Below, piece by piece: positions 32,401 to 44,400 of a stretch of DNA of 64,000 nucleotides. The notes under the pieces are model-generated. The model was not told where the DNA came from, searched no databases, and saw only the letters and a list, made by a program, of their open reading frames with translations. The stretch is from Mermis nigrescens (lineage: Eukaryota; Nematoda; Enoplea; Mermithida; Mermithidae). Both the position numbers and the translations under genes were made by a program. Numbering within the stretch: the first letter of the stretch is position 1; each line of letters begins with the position of its first letter. Where the stretch lies: assembly GCA_036768485.1 (NCBI GenBank), contig JAVLUZ010000154.1:20054428-20118427 (forward strand), given 5' to 3'.

Positions 32401-35400
32401 CAATCCGTGACTAATTTGGAAGGATATTCTAATATAATTCGCGGCAACTTCAGTAATTTAAGTAGTTGGTCAAGACAGTCACTTATTAATGAATCAATTT
32501 TTGAACTATTTAACGAAACTGATAACAAGCAAACATTGGTCAATGAACGGCTTCATCCTAATTTCAACCACAGCGTTTCATTTTTGAGCGCTTGTCCTAA
32601 AAATATGACAACTTCGAAGCCACTAAATTTCACTGCAAATCTATCAAATGTATCGAAAATCGTCAGCAACTGGAGTTCCACACTTTACCCCACAACCGAA
32701 TCATTTTATAAGACAGACGTTAAAGACGATTACAACGTAACTACAATTGTTAGCCGCACCAGTCTTGCAACAAGTATTCATTTGCCATTAGCTATCGTCA
32801 ATAGCACAGCTAATTTCAACAAGTGAGTATTCTAATTATTCTGAAAGCTGAAGGATAAAATTTGTCGTTTTAAAGTAATAAATGAGTTCTTTTCTAATAT
32901 TTCGAAATTTGTGATAATTGGAGGTAATATATGTACGTGCATTGTTCTATTCACGCATTATAAAAATTGAAGTTAGATGCAGTATCACAAAGTTTTTTTA
33001 AAATGAATACTTATATTTCAGACGTAAAATGATTAAGCCAAGTGGCTTACAGCCTCACCGTACTAGCAGAAGAAGGGGTATTGTTTGGGGTTTTCTTGAA
33101 ACCTGAAACCAGGTGATTCTAGTGAAAACAAACTTACAAAGACGTAAAAACTTTTTTTGACTCAACATTTCGATATTGGAGGGTATGTTGACATAAAACA
33201 TTTTTTCCTTCCAACATTCAGGGCAAAAAGCAGAGGTGAATTTATTTTGTTTTTGCTAATTCATAAAACGCATACAACAATCTGAAGCATATACGTGTAC
33301 TCGTATATACATACAAAAGCTCAAAATTTACGGGAGGGGTTCCCAGCAATTTTTAAAGGAGGGAGGGGGTGAATCTACAATTTTTGGCCAAAAATGTCAA
33401 AGAAGCAGCCTAAAAATGGTTTTAAAAAACGCATGTTTCCGCCAAAAAATCAGGGAATCAAAATTTTCTGACTTTGGGGATGGCCAACTTTAGAGGGGGA
33501 TCCCTTCCTCATCCACCTTTCACATATATAATCAGAAGCGAGCATGATGCGCTCTATTCTGCTAATTTTCCTTCTGTTTATTTTAGTCAAAGTATGTCAT
33601 CGATCGAGATGAAGTTAGTCACGCAGACCGTGTTGACAAAAGCGACAGACTGTGGTATCAAATTAAAACCAGTGAAATGTGGGATCGTTTCGGTTAAACC
33701 TCGTATTTCTCAACTGATTCTAACTAAGACTTATACCAGCAGCGTTTACAGAATAGTTGGTGGAACCGAAGCCACACCCCATAGTTTTCCTTGGCTAGTC
33801 AGCATACAGTACGCTGGTCGGCATCTTTGCGGTGGGTCGCTCATTCATCCTCGATACATTTTGACTGCTGCACATTGCATTATGAAGTAATAATAATTGG
33901 GCTCTTTTATGACTTGAATTAGCTTGGCGAAATTATACGCATAAATGTACAGTCTATTATGTAGGTATGTTCCTACTCTGTTGAGTTAAACTGAAGGGCC
34001 GAAATTTTCAAATGCGGTTCATTTTTCATTGCTGAATTCATTTGACAAATGGTACTGCGGTCATACATGATCATGTTTGGAATTTTGAAAAATTCTGTCC
34101 TTCAGAATATAAACTGAGTACGCAGTGGCGGATCCAGGATTTTCCTAAGGGGGGGGGGTGGTACCTCTAAGGGGGGGGGGGGGGGCGGAACCCTGACTTG
34201 GGTGGAAAAATTAGCCATTTTATCCCAAAAATCGCTCAAAAATCCTTAATTCTTGCGCACTATTTTGGGCCGATGGGGGGGGCGGCCGCTTCCCGCCCCC
34301 GCTAAATCCGCCCCTGTGAGTACGCTGACCTTTGCAGAGCGTCAACGTCTTAAAAAGTCTTCAAGATGTTTCACGATATTTGTTTCCTGTAATTTTTGGC
34401 TTGAAAGTATACACATCTATTTTTAGCAGTTTGAGTCAAAATAATTTTAGACCGTTAGTTAAATTACACTAATTTGGTATATTTTCATGATTATCCTCTA
34501 AGAAATGGGGTATTGCTAGTAGGTTTATTTGGAGTATGCTTTCAAAAGTCAATTCAAGTCAAAAGATCAAAATCAGTATGATTCTGTGGCTTAAGTCAGG
34601 CTTAACCACACTTTGTAGAACTGTTGAGTTAGGCTTAAGTCGTGCTCAACTTCTGGCACCGACTTACACTCGAATATAAAAACTGGGTTCTGGATACTAA
34701 CATTGAGTTTAGTTAGATAAAATAATGAAGATTAAATTACATTTGAATCATTCGAATCGTTTGAATTTGAATTTGAATTTTTTGAATTGGAATTATTTGA
34801 TTCGTTTGAATCACTTTAATCATGAATCATTTCGTTGTTATCATCGTCATAACATGTTATCATAATCATTTATCTTTCATATATAGGTAATTGAAAACTT
34901 TGCGAAAAGAAAAACAGAAAGTTATTTTCCTTACTACGATTTGCAAACTTAAAGAACGTTTGAATGGCTTCCTTTAATTTAGCAGTAGTAAAGATTTCAT
35001 CAATTTCTCACGACGTTCCATATGTACATCACATTTATCTGCCTTTTAAATGATTTTGAGTTGATATTAATTGCTTAAAATTACCATATGATAACAGCTG
35101 AAGAACTTAAGTATCTTAATCCTCTATGGGTAGGACCAAGATTCTGGGGTTCGGAATGGAGTCAAAAGTTCTAAAGCTGAAAGAAGACCAAAGCAATTGG
35201 TAGGGCTAAAAGAACACAATTTTCTGATATTCATTGATCTCAAACAATTGGGAAAAATAAAAAAATATTTTCACAAATTTAAGTTTAATAGTGTTCAAGA
35301 CGTTTTTAAAATCTTGAGGCATAACCTTCACGCCAATTTGTGATCCTGATCGTAAAAACATAGCATGGTTAAACTGAGGGGGTCAGCCGGTCTAAGGAAG

Positions 35401-38400
35401 GGGGTCAAAGCTTTTCGGACAGAAATGACCTCAAAAACTGGTAAAAGCGCTAAAAAGCGCTATAATTACGTTATTACACAGTTTCTGCTGAATTTTAAGC
35501 TCGTTTTGAGAAAATTCTCAATTTTCGTCTGTTTTTTGCCTTCATTTGGCCTCATTTTCATAGGAAATTTCCAATCTTTCCTTGTAAGTCTAGGCCCTTA
35601 ACCCCCCTCCCCCAAGTGGAAGTGTGATGACCACATATTGAAATTGAAGGGTAAATAGCGGATCGAACGAAATCTTAGGTACGGAAATTTTCCTTGAATA
35701 TATGAATGTACTTATATGTTGACTAGCAAAGAAAAATGCTCCGATGGAACAAAAAAGATGAATATACTTGGAATTGTGGATTATTAAGGATGTAAAAGGA
35801 TGGGACTAGGAAAAATCTACCTAAAGTCGCAAAATCTGCTAAAAATCACACTTTCTCTAAGCAACGCAAAAAATCGAAGTATATTCTGCGGCCTGCACAT
35901 TAAAATTAATATTTAACCATAAAATGATTGAAAAAGTAGCACATTAGCTATGCAGTAGCAATGGGCAATGATGTTGAGTAAACTAACAGTCTTTCTAAGC
36001 CAATTGAATGAATGGTTTAAAACAGTAGATACGCGTAAGTTGACTTGAAACAGACTAAATGTAGGTACACTAGCATGCCCTTAACGATTGTGTGCACTAA
36101 TCAATCAGCCCCTGCTTTGCTTGCTTTAATGCTCAAAATAAAACAACTTTAAATACAATACCACTTAGTTTTCTGTTAATCAGGATACGAAGCTAGCTAG
36201 CGTTGCTACTTGCCAGCAATTAAAAAAATAAATATTATAGATTTCGTTAATACACTCTTATCTGAAACTTTGAACATTATTTAAAAAAGACTTTTTTAGA
36301 GGCCGCAGAATATACTTCGATTTTTTGCGTTGCTTAGAGAAAGTGTGATTTTTAGCAGATTTTGCGACTTTAGGTAGATTTTTCCTAGTCCCATCCTTTT
36401 TACATCCTTAATAATCCACAATTCCAAGTATATTTATCTTTTTTGTTCCATCGGAGCATTTTCTTTGCTAGTACCCCGCTTTTAATTAGTATGATTTGAG
36501 TACATCAGTCAGTAAACACATACAGTAACATGCCATTATAATGACAGCAGTCCGAGAACACGGAAAGCAATACTGTTCTTAACATCAGCATTATCCTTCT
36601 CAAACAAGACAACCTTACATTATTTTAACAGATCAAAGTTTTTCAGCATTAACTCTACGCAAATTTCAAGTGTAAGGAACACTAACGCTCAGATTTGGAA
36701 GTAAAATAAATTTGTAGTATAAACTACATTTTAACAACAAATGATTAGTGCAAATTTAAGACAACTACTAGGTGTAGAGAAAACTAATAGTCAGATTCTC
36801 AAGTCTGATTTTACGTAGAACATTTTGAAAAAAATTAAGCTTCCGTAAGGCTCTAGAACAAGAGTTGAGTTAATAGGCAGTGTAAACTTTACACAACCAC
36901 AGAGTTTAAAGAAAATTATAGTCGGATTCGTTATTCTGATATTACGATCAACATTTATGAAAAAATTAAGTCTCCACAATGGCCCAAGGACAAATAAATA
37001 TCAGATGTGTTAACGTAGACTCAAGCTACGTTCACTTCGCTTACTTAACCCGAATCTCAAGCTTATGCGCTCACACGGGGGTTCTCGCCCTTTTTAGGAG
37101 GTCGATCACCAGCCGGCGATTCGGAGGTAAGCGGCCCGGCCTATTCAAGGTAGCCCGTCCCTCTATGCACGCACCTAGTGAAACTTACTTACTTAACCCC
37201 TTTCAGATTAAGTACCTAATTAAAGTAAGTTCCCGGAAATCTAATTGAGGGCTCAAAAAGATTATTATTTAACTTGTTTTGGACCGAATTCCGGTGCTTG
37301 AAAATATTAAGGGTTCCTAAGATAGTGTAGCACAAGGACATAATTCAACAGCACGGAAATTCAACCGAGCCCAGCATCGTTAATTAAATAATTAATTTTT
37401 ACAATATTTTTGGCAGAAAAATTATGAAGCAATTAAAAAGCGACAGCATGGAGGATACATGCTGCTGACCGTCGTGTTACGCTAATCGGGTAAAATCAAA
37501 TAATGTAATTAAACAAGGGCACAAAGCCCTGCCAAAGGCATACAACAACTGATGCCAATTGGCACAAACACGAATGATAAAAAACAAAGCGTGCGGCGAA
37601 AAGAAGCGTGCACACCACGCAGGAAAACTAACAGACGAGTTCTGCAGCCAAGCAGATAAAAGGCACGTACGGAGTCTGCTCACGTACGGCGACGAAAAGA
37701 AAAAAAGATACGCTCAGCGCGGAAGCTGGCGAAGAGGCTCTCAGGCTTAAAAACTAATTGTAAAATGTAAAATCTTAATGTGCCGTCAAAACTGCGCTCG
37801 CACGCAGTTTTAACTGATGCGGAAAAAGAGGTGTAACAACACGAACAGAGATATGAAATGGATCTACGAATACGACAATAGGCCTATGGGCAAAAGCTTA
37901 CGGTAAAGGCAGTGGCGGATCTAGGATTTTCCTAAGGGGGGCGGTACCCCTAAGGGGGGGGCGGAACCCTGACTTGGGCGGAAAAATTAGCCGTTTTAAG
38001 CCGAAAATCGCTAAAAATCGCTTGAAAATGCTTAATTTTGCGCACTTTTTCGGGCCAATGGGGGAGGCGGCCGCCCCCCCCCTAAATCCGCCCCTGGGTA
38101 AAGGTATGTACAAACGAGACAGGCACAAATATGAGACACACACATATGATCTTTTAACACACGTAAGATATGATAACACACATACCAATTCGTACTCAAG
38201 TCGCATTGAGCCCGAGTACCCATTTTCCTATCCCGGATTTTGATTGAAAATATGTGTGGGAATGGAATGAAAAATATGATAATTTTTAGGGGAAGGTGGT
38301 CCCGGGCGACTCACTTAAGCGTTGCGCTTAACGGTCGTGTACGTGCGTATGGAAATTGAGCACAAGAATGTACATCTGGGGCAATCAATCGGTTTTTTTT

Positions 38401-41400
38401 CATCTGTTTCAAAAAAACCCAAACCGATTTTTTCCCAAAAAATTTTTTCAGTGTAAAGTTTACAAACATAAGTTTGGCACATACAAACGTACTACAATCA
38501 AAGGGCTACAAACTGGCCCAAACCAGAATTTATTTACACTCCACTTTCTCTGTTCAGAAGTCGGGAGAGGTCGAATAGGATAAAAATAAAGTACTTTCTA
38601 AGGGGTGGCGAACAAAAATATGAAGTGAAGAAGTCGGGAGAGGTCGAATAGGATAAAAATAAAGTACCTACTTTTTAAGGGGTGGCGAACAAAAATATGG
38701 ACAAACACGTATTTTTCACTGTCCACCACATTGTAAACTTTAAAAATCTGAACCGAACGCCCCATTGAGTGTAAATAAATTCGGTTTGGGCCAGTTTGTA
38801 GCCCTTTGATTGTAGTACGTTTGTATGTGCCAAACTTATGTTCCGCGAAATATTTGATATGATTTACCAATTAAATACGAAAAAACCTGTTTTTTCCGCC
38901 TATTTTACACCTCAGATTTCGAACTTTACACCCCCATAAACAACTCAATATTACGTTTTTTTGAACGCGGTTTGCTTCGACGTGTAGCCCTTAAAAGTTA
39001 CTTTATATTTATCTATTTAAATTATCTTAACTCATAACCGAAAAAGTTGGCAGAGAAATCTTGGACAAAATCTGTTTTTTTACTCATCCACTAGAGTGTA
39101 AAGTTTAAACCCCTGGTACTGTGTACTAATTGTAGAAAGTTTGAAGGTCAGATTCGTTATTCTGACCTCACAGAAAACATTTTAAAAAAAAATTTATCAT
39201 CCACGACGCTCTGGGCGGAAAAAATTTTTTCAGTGTAAAGTTTACACCTGCACTAATAACGCAATATTGATTGTAAAGAAACAAAATAAATTTTGACGTG
39301 TAGCGCTTAAGACGAGGCAGATTTTAAAGGTAGTTACCACGTTCTTTCTACTAAGTGGAGAATATGGCAGGGAAAAAATATTTTTTGTCTCAGACTCTTT
39401 ACAATAAACCGTCTCTAAATTCGAAAATATTACTTTTTAAGAAAAAATAAAAACAGTTTCTCCTAGATTTTATAACCGTCTACCTTTTGAAACCAATAAG
39501 ACTGCATAGAATGTAAAACTGAGTTAGATATGCTCTTGCACATGAAAACAGTAAAAAACTGTCTAATTTACACTCCTGTGCAACAACCAATGAGTGTAAA
39601 GAAATTTTAAGACCAGATTCGTAACCTACTAATTAGGGAAAACATTTTTAAGAAAAATTCATCATCCACGATGCTATGGGCGGAAAAATGTTTTCAGTGT
39701 AAAGTTTACACTTGCACTAATAACGCAATATTGATTGTAAAAAAACAAAATAAATTTTGACGTGTAGCGCTTAAGACGAGGCACATTTTAAGGGTAGTTA
39801 CCACGTTTTGTCTACCAAGTGGAGAATATGGCAGGGAAAAATTTTTTTGTCTTAGACTCTTTACAATAAACCGCCTCTAAATTCGAGAATATTACTTTTG
39901 AAAAAAAATTAAAAAAAGTCTCCCTAGATTTTTTAACCGTCTACATTTTGAAACCAATCAGACTGCATAGAATGTAAAACTGAGTTAGATATGCTTGGCC
40001 ACATGAAAACTGTAAAAAACTGTCTAATTTACACTCCTGTGCAACAACCAATGAGTGTAAAGAAATTTTAAGATTAGATTCGTAACCTACTAATTAGGGA
40101 AAACATTTTAAAAAAAAATTGGCCCTCCGCAAATTATTTGAATTTTTGGTGTAAACTTTACACACTCACGACGCGCTCGGTATTGAGTGTAAACAAGAAA
40201 AAAAAATGGGGGCACTAAGTTTTTTTATTATCTACCTTTTAAAAAAACCGCACCTCTCAGATGTGTGCCGTTATAGCTGTGAGGGGGGCACAAATTTCGC
40301 ACTCGCTGTGAGAAACATATAAGAAAAAAGGATGGCCAAGTATATTATAGGTAGCGCTATCGCGCTACCTATGATTTCTGCGAGGGTCATAAAAAAGTGA
40401 ATAATTAATTAATCATCTTTATGTTTACTCATTATTTGTTGATTGTAGTGTCAGAGATTTGTATTTCCCGTTTTATTCGTAGTTATTGTCTGGAAATTTA
40501 ATATTTTTGGAACATTTAAAACTTGTACGGAAAAAACGTATTATCTAGTAATCAGATATTTAGGGCAAAGAAAATCCGGAGGATAACGTTAAAAAATCTT
40601 CCTCTAATTCGGCTTTGTTTTGGGCCCAGAAGTACTAAACACACGCCCAAAAATACAGTTTTTCTACTATTTGAAGTGGATCTTCAGATGATGGAATGTA
40701 AAAACATAAAATTTTTTAAGAAATTGACGATTTAATAAATTAATCCTTGACCAACAGCTTCTTTACATATAGCTTTGGCTAATAAATGTTAGATCGCTAA
40801 ACAGTTAGACTTCCCCTAAACAACGCGAAAATCGAAGTATATTCTGCGGCCTATGCGCGTTTCTGCAGATTTTCCGTAGTAATTTCGATTACGATGGCTA
40901 GTATTTTGATTACTTTATTTTGGAAAGTTTAAAGAAATTATTCGTGGTTTTTCATGAAAGGTATTAAGTTGGCCATGTAGATGTAAAGTTTACACTATTA
41001 TCTTTTAATCCAGAGCATTGTGGAAGGTCAAGATTTCAATAAATAAATAATACATTGATTATTTAATAGTCATGAAAGTGTCTTCAATGCTCTTTTGCAA
41101 AACACTTAAATGCGCTTTGTGACTACACCCTCATTTTTCACAGGCCGCAGAATATACTTCGATTTTCGTGTTGTTTAGGGGAAGTCTAACTGTTTAGCAC
41201 ATTCCAATGGCTTCTGCGCATATAGGGAAATTTTCCCTAGTCCCCTCCTTTTACATCCTTAACAATGAAGAAATTCAAGGTATATTTACCTTTTTTGTTC
41301 CATCGGAGCATTTTTCTTTGCTAGTTCCCTTCTTTTATTTAATACTTCAGGCCATATATCCTTAGGTGGGCAGCGTCGAGAGACGCCGAGTGGTAAACCC

Positions 41401-44400
41401 TTCATCGGATCTGAAGGTCCCGGGTTCGATTCCGCCTCGATGCAGTTCTTTTCGGCACGCCAACCCAGCCTTTCATCCCTCCGGGGTCGATAAATGGGAA
41501 GCTGCACTTGTGTGGCGGAGGTTAAAACCCGTGGGACTTGCACCCCCTTGCGGTATCTAGCTGAAATCATCTTTGGATGCATGGGTAAAACCCGCTTTCG
41601 GTGTAAAGCCCGGCCTTTAACCTTTAACTTTTTAAAGTGTGCAGCACCAAAATTCTGGGGGTGTAAGTAGCTAAAGAAATTTCTTTTTTCGACTCGAACT
41701 TTTTACACTAAAATGATCACAGATCAAGAAATATTGTGTTAAAGGAGGTAAAAAATTTTACGCTGTGAGATGTTGTAGCCCTCTACAATATAAAATTAAT
41801 TGGACTGCCACAGAAACCAATATTAAGATAGATAAGCTTCACTCGGGGGCAACATTTTTAAAAATGATCTGGGCGGAAAAGTGCTTCTCAGTGTAAACTT
41901 TACACTTCTGCTAATAACGCAATATTGGGCGTATAGAAACAAAATAAATTGGGAAATGTAATCAGCATGTTCCGCCTACTTAGCGGAGTAGCTGAAGAAA
42001 TTTCGTTTTTCGTCTTGAACCCCTAACACTAGAACTATCACAGATCGATAAATATTGCGTTAAGAAAGAAAAAAATCTCATCGTTATTGAGATATTGTAA
42101 CCCTCTACATTATAAAACCGATTGAACTGCATAGAAACCAAAATTGAGATAGATAACCTTTAGGACACGCCAAGAGTAAAAAACACGTATACTTTACACT
42201 TTTGTGCAATAACCATCTAGTGTAAAGAAAGTTTAATGTCACATTCGTAATCTACAACTCGGGCGCATCATTTTCTTAAAAATTGGCCCTCCGCAAATTG
42301 TTTGATACCCAATGCTCTGGGCGGAAAAATGCTTCTCAGTGTAAACTTTACACTTGTAGCTAATAACGCAATATTGGGTTTATAGAAACAAAATAGACTA
42401 AGATCTGTAACGCTAAGGTCAGAGCACATTTTAAGCATAATTAGCATGATCCGCCCACTTAGCGGAGTTAGCTGAAGAAATTTCGTTTTTCGTTTCGAAC
42501 CCTTTACACTAAAACGATCACAGATCAAGAAATATTGCGTTAAAAGAGAAAAAAATTTATCCTTGAAATATTGTAACCCTCTACATTATAAAATCAATTG
42601 GACTGCACCAAAACCAAAATTGAGATAGATAAGCTTCAGGACACGCTAAGAGTAAAAGACCCGTATACTTTACACTTTTGTGCAACAACCATCTAGTGTA
42701 AAGAAAGTTTAATATCACATTCGTAATCTACAACTCTGGGGCATCATTTTCTAAAAGAATTGGCCCTCCGCAAATTGTTTGATACCCAATGCTCTCGGCG
42801 GTAAAGTGCTTCTCAGTGTAAACCTTACACTTGTGTTAATAAAGCAATATTGGGTGTATAGAAGCAAAATAAACTAGGATCTGTAACGCTAAGGTCAGGG
42901 CACATTTTAAGCATAATTAGCATGTTCCGCCTACTTAGCGGAGTAGCTGAAGAAATTTCGTTTTTCGTCTCGAACCCTTTACACTAAAAGGATTACAGAT
43001 CGAAAAATATTGCGTTAAAGAGTAAAAAATCTCAAGTTATGAGATATTGTAACCTTCTACATTATAAAACCAATTGGACTGCACAGAATGCAAAATTGAG
43101 ATAGATCAGCTATAGGACACGCCAAGAGTAAAAAACCCGCATACTTTACACTATTGTGCAACAACCATTGAGTGTGAAGATATTTTAATGCCACATTCGT
43201 AATCTACAACTCGGGGGCAACATTTTTAAAAATGATATTGGCCCTCCGCGAATTTGTTTGATACCCAATGCTCTGGGCGGAAAAGTGCTTCTCAGTGTAA
43301 AGTTTACACTTGTGCTTATAACGCAATATTGGGTGCCTAGAAGCAAAATAGACTAGGATCTGTAACGCTAAGGTCAGGGCACATTGTAAGCATAATTAGC
43401 ATGTTCCGCCTAGTTAGCGGAGTAGCTGAAGAAATTTCGTTTTTCGTCTCGAACCTTTATACTCTACAACGATCACAGATCAAGAAATATTGCGTTAAAA
43501 GAGAAAGAATTGGTCCTTGACATATTGTAACCCTATACATTATAAAACCAATTGGACTGCACAGAAACCAAAATTGAGCTAGATAAGCTGAAAACACGCA
43601 AAGAGTAAAAAACCCGTATACTTTACATTTTTATGCAACATCCATTGAGTGATCAGATTCCTAATCTACAGCTCGGGGGCAACATTTAAAAAAATTGGCC
43701 ATCCGCAAATTATTTGATTTTTCGGTTTCCACTTTACACGCTCATTGCTAACTCGGTTTGGAGTGTAAACAAAAACACAAAATGGTACATCGAGTTTTCC
43801 AATTATCTATCGTTTTAAAAAAACCGCACCGCCCAGATGTGTGCCGTTGTTGCTGTGAAGGGGGACACAAAATTCGCACTCGCTGTGATAAACATATAAG
43901 AAAAAAGGTGGCCAAGTATATTATAGGTAGCGCTATCGCGCTACCAATGATAGGTAACTATACACGTTGCTCGATGTATGCAGTCAATGGCAGATTTCTT
44001 CCCCTTCAACCGCATGCTATTTTATATCTTGGTTTCTATTTTGCTGGTTTTTTAATATTTATACGCTGATTGAAAACCATTTTGTTGCACCTGTTGATGT
44101 TTTAGCCGATTGGTATCACTGTTCAAAGTCGTGCTCGGCGCCCATAATATTGTCAAGGCAGAAGACACTCAGCAAAGGCGGAGCTTAGTGAGCATGGAAG
44201 CTCATCCGGAATATGGCTTAATGAGCCCCGATTCTTACGATGTGGCTCTCATGAAGCTGGACAGCGAAGTTAACCTTACTGATGAAATCAACTTTGTTTG
44301 TGTGCCAGAAGTTGACCCTGAACCTGGAGCACAACTTGTCGTTTCCGGCTGGGGTTGGACCGACTGTAAGCTTGAAATATATTGTGCCGGCTTAAATTAC

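Larger units (their letters stand above)
36473..40370 (+). repeat. Large palindrome-rich repeat, copy B
   Basis: Non-coding repeat in the long protease intron, co-oriented with copy C and inverted relative to copy A. It ends with GGTAGCGCTATCGCGCTACC near 40351-40370, a self-complementary motif also seen at the end of the other copies. It is interrupted at 37008-38446. Tandem units with GGGCGGAAAAA...GTGTAAAGTTTACAC start near 39213 and 39678. Confidence 0.7.

Noticed and set aside
41390..41460. Functional tRNA gene
   Set aside because: A and B boxes are present but the acceptor stem does not pair and a SINE body follows.
39200..43700. CRISPR array, because of regularly spaced palindromes
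   Set aside because: The spacing is ~480 bp with similar sequence between palindromes, in a eukaryotic intron; this is a tandem repeat.
43758..44069. 103-codon ORF just before protease exon 5
   Set aside because: It lies in repeat copy D, and the equivalent region in copy C (55662-55949) shows unrelated frames; phase does not fit the protease.
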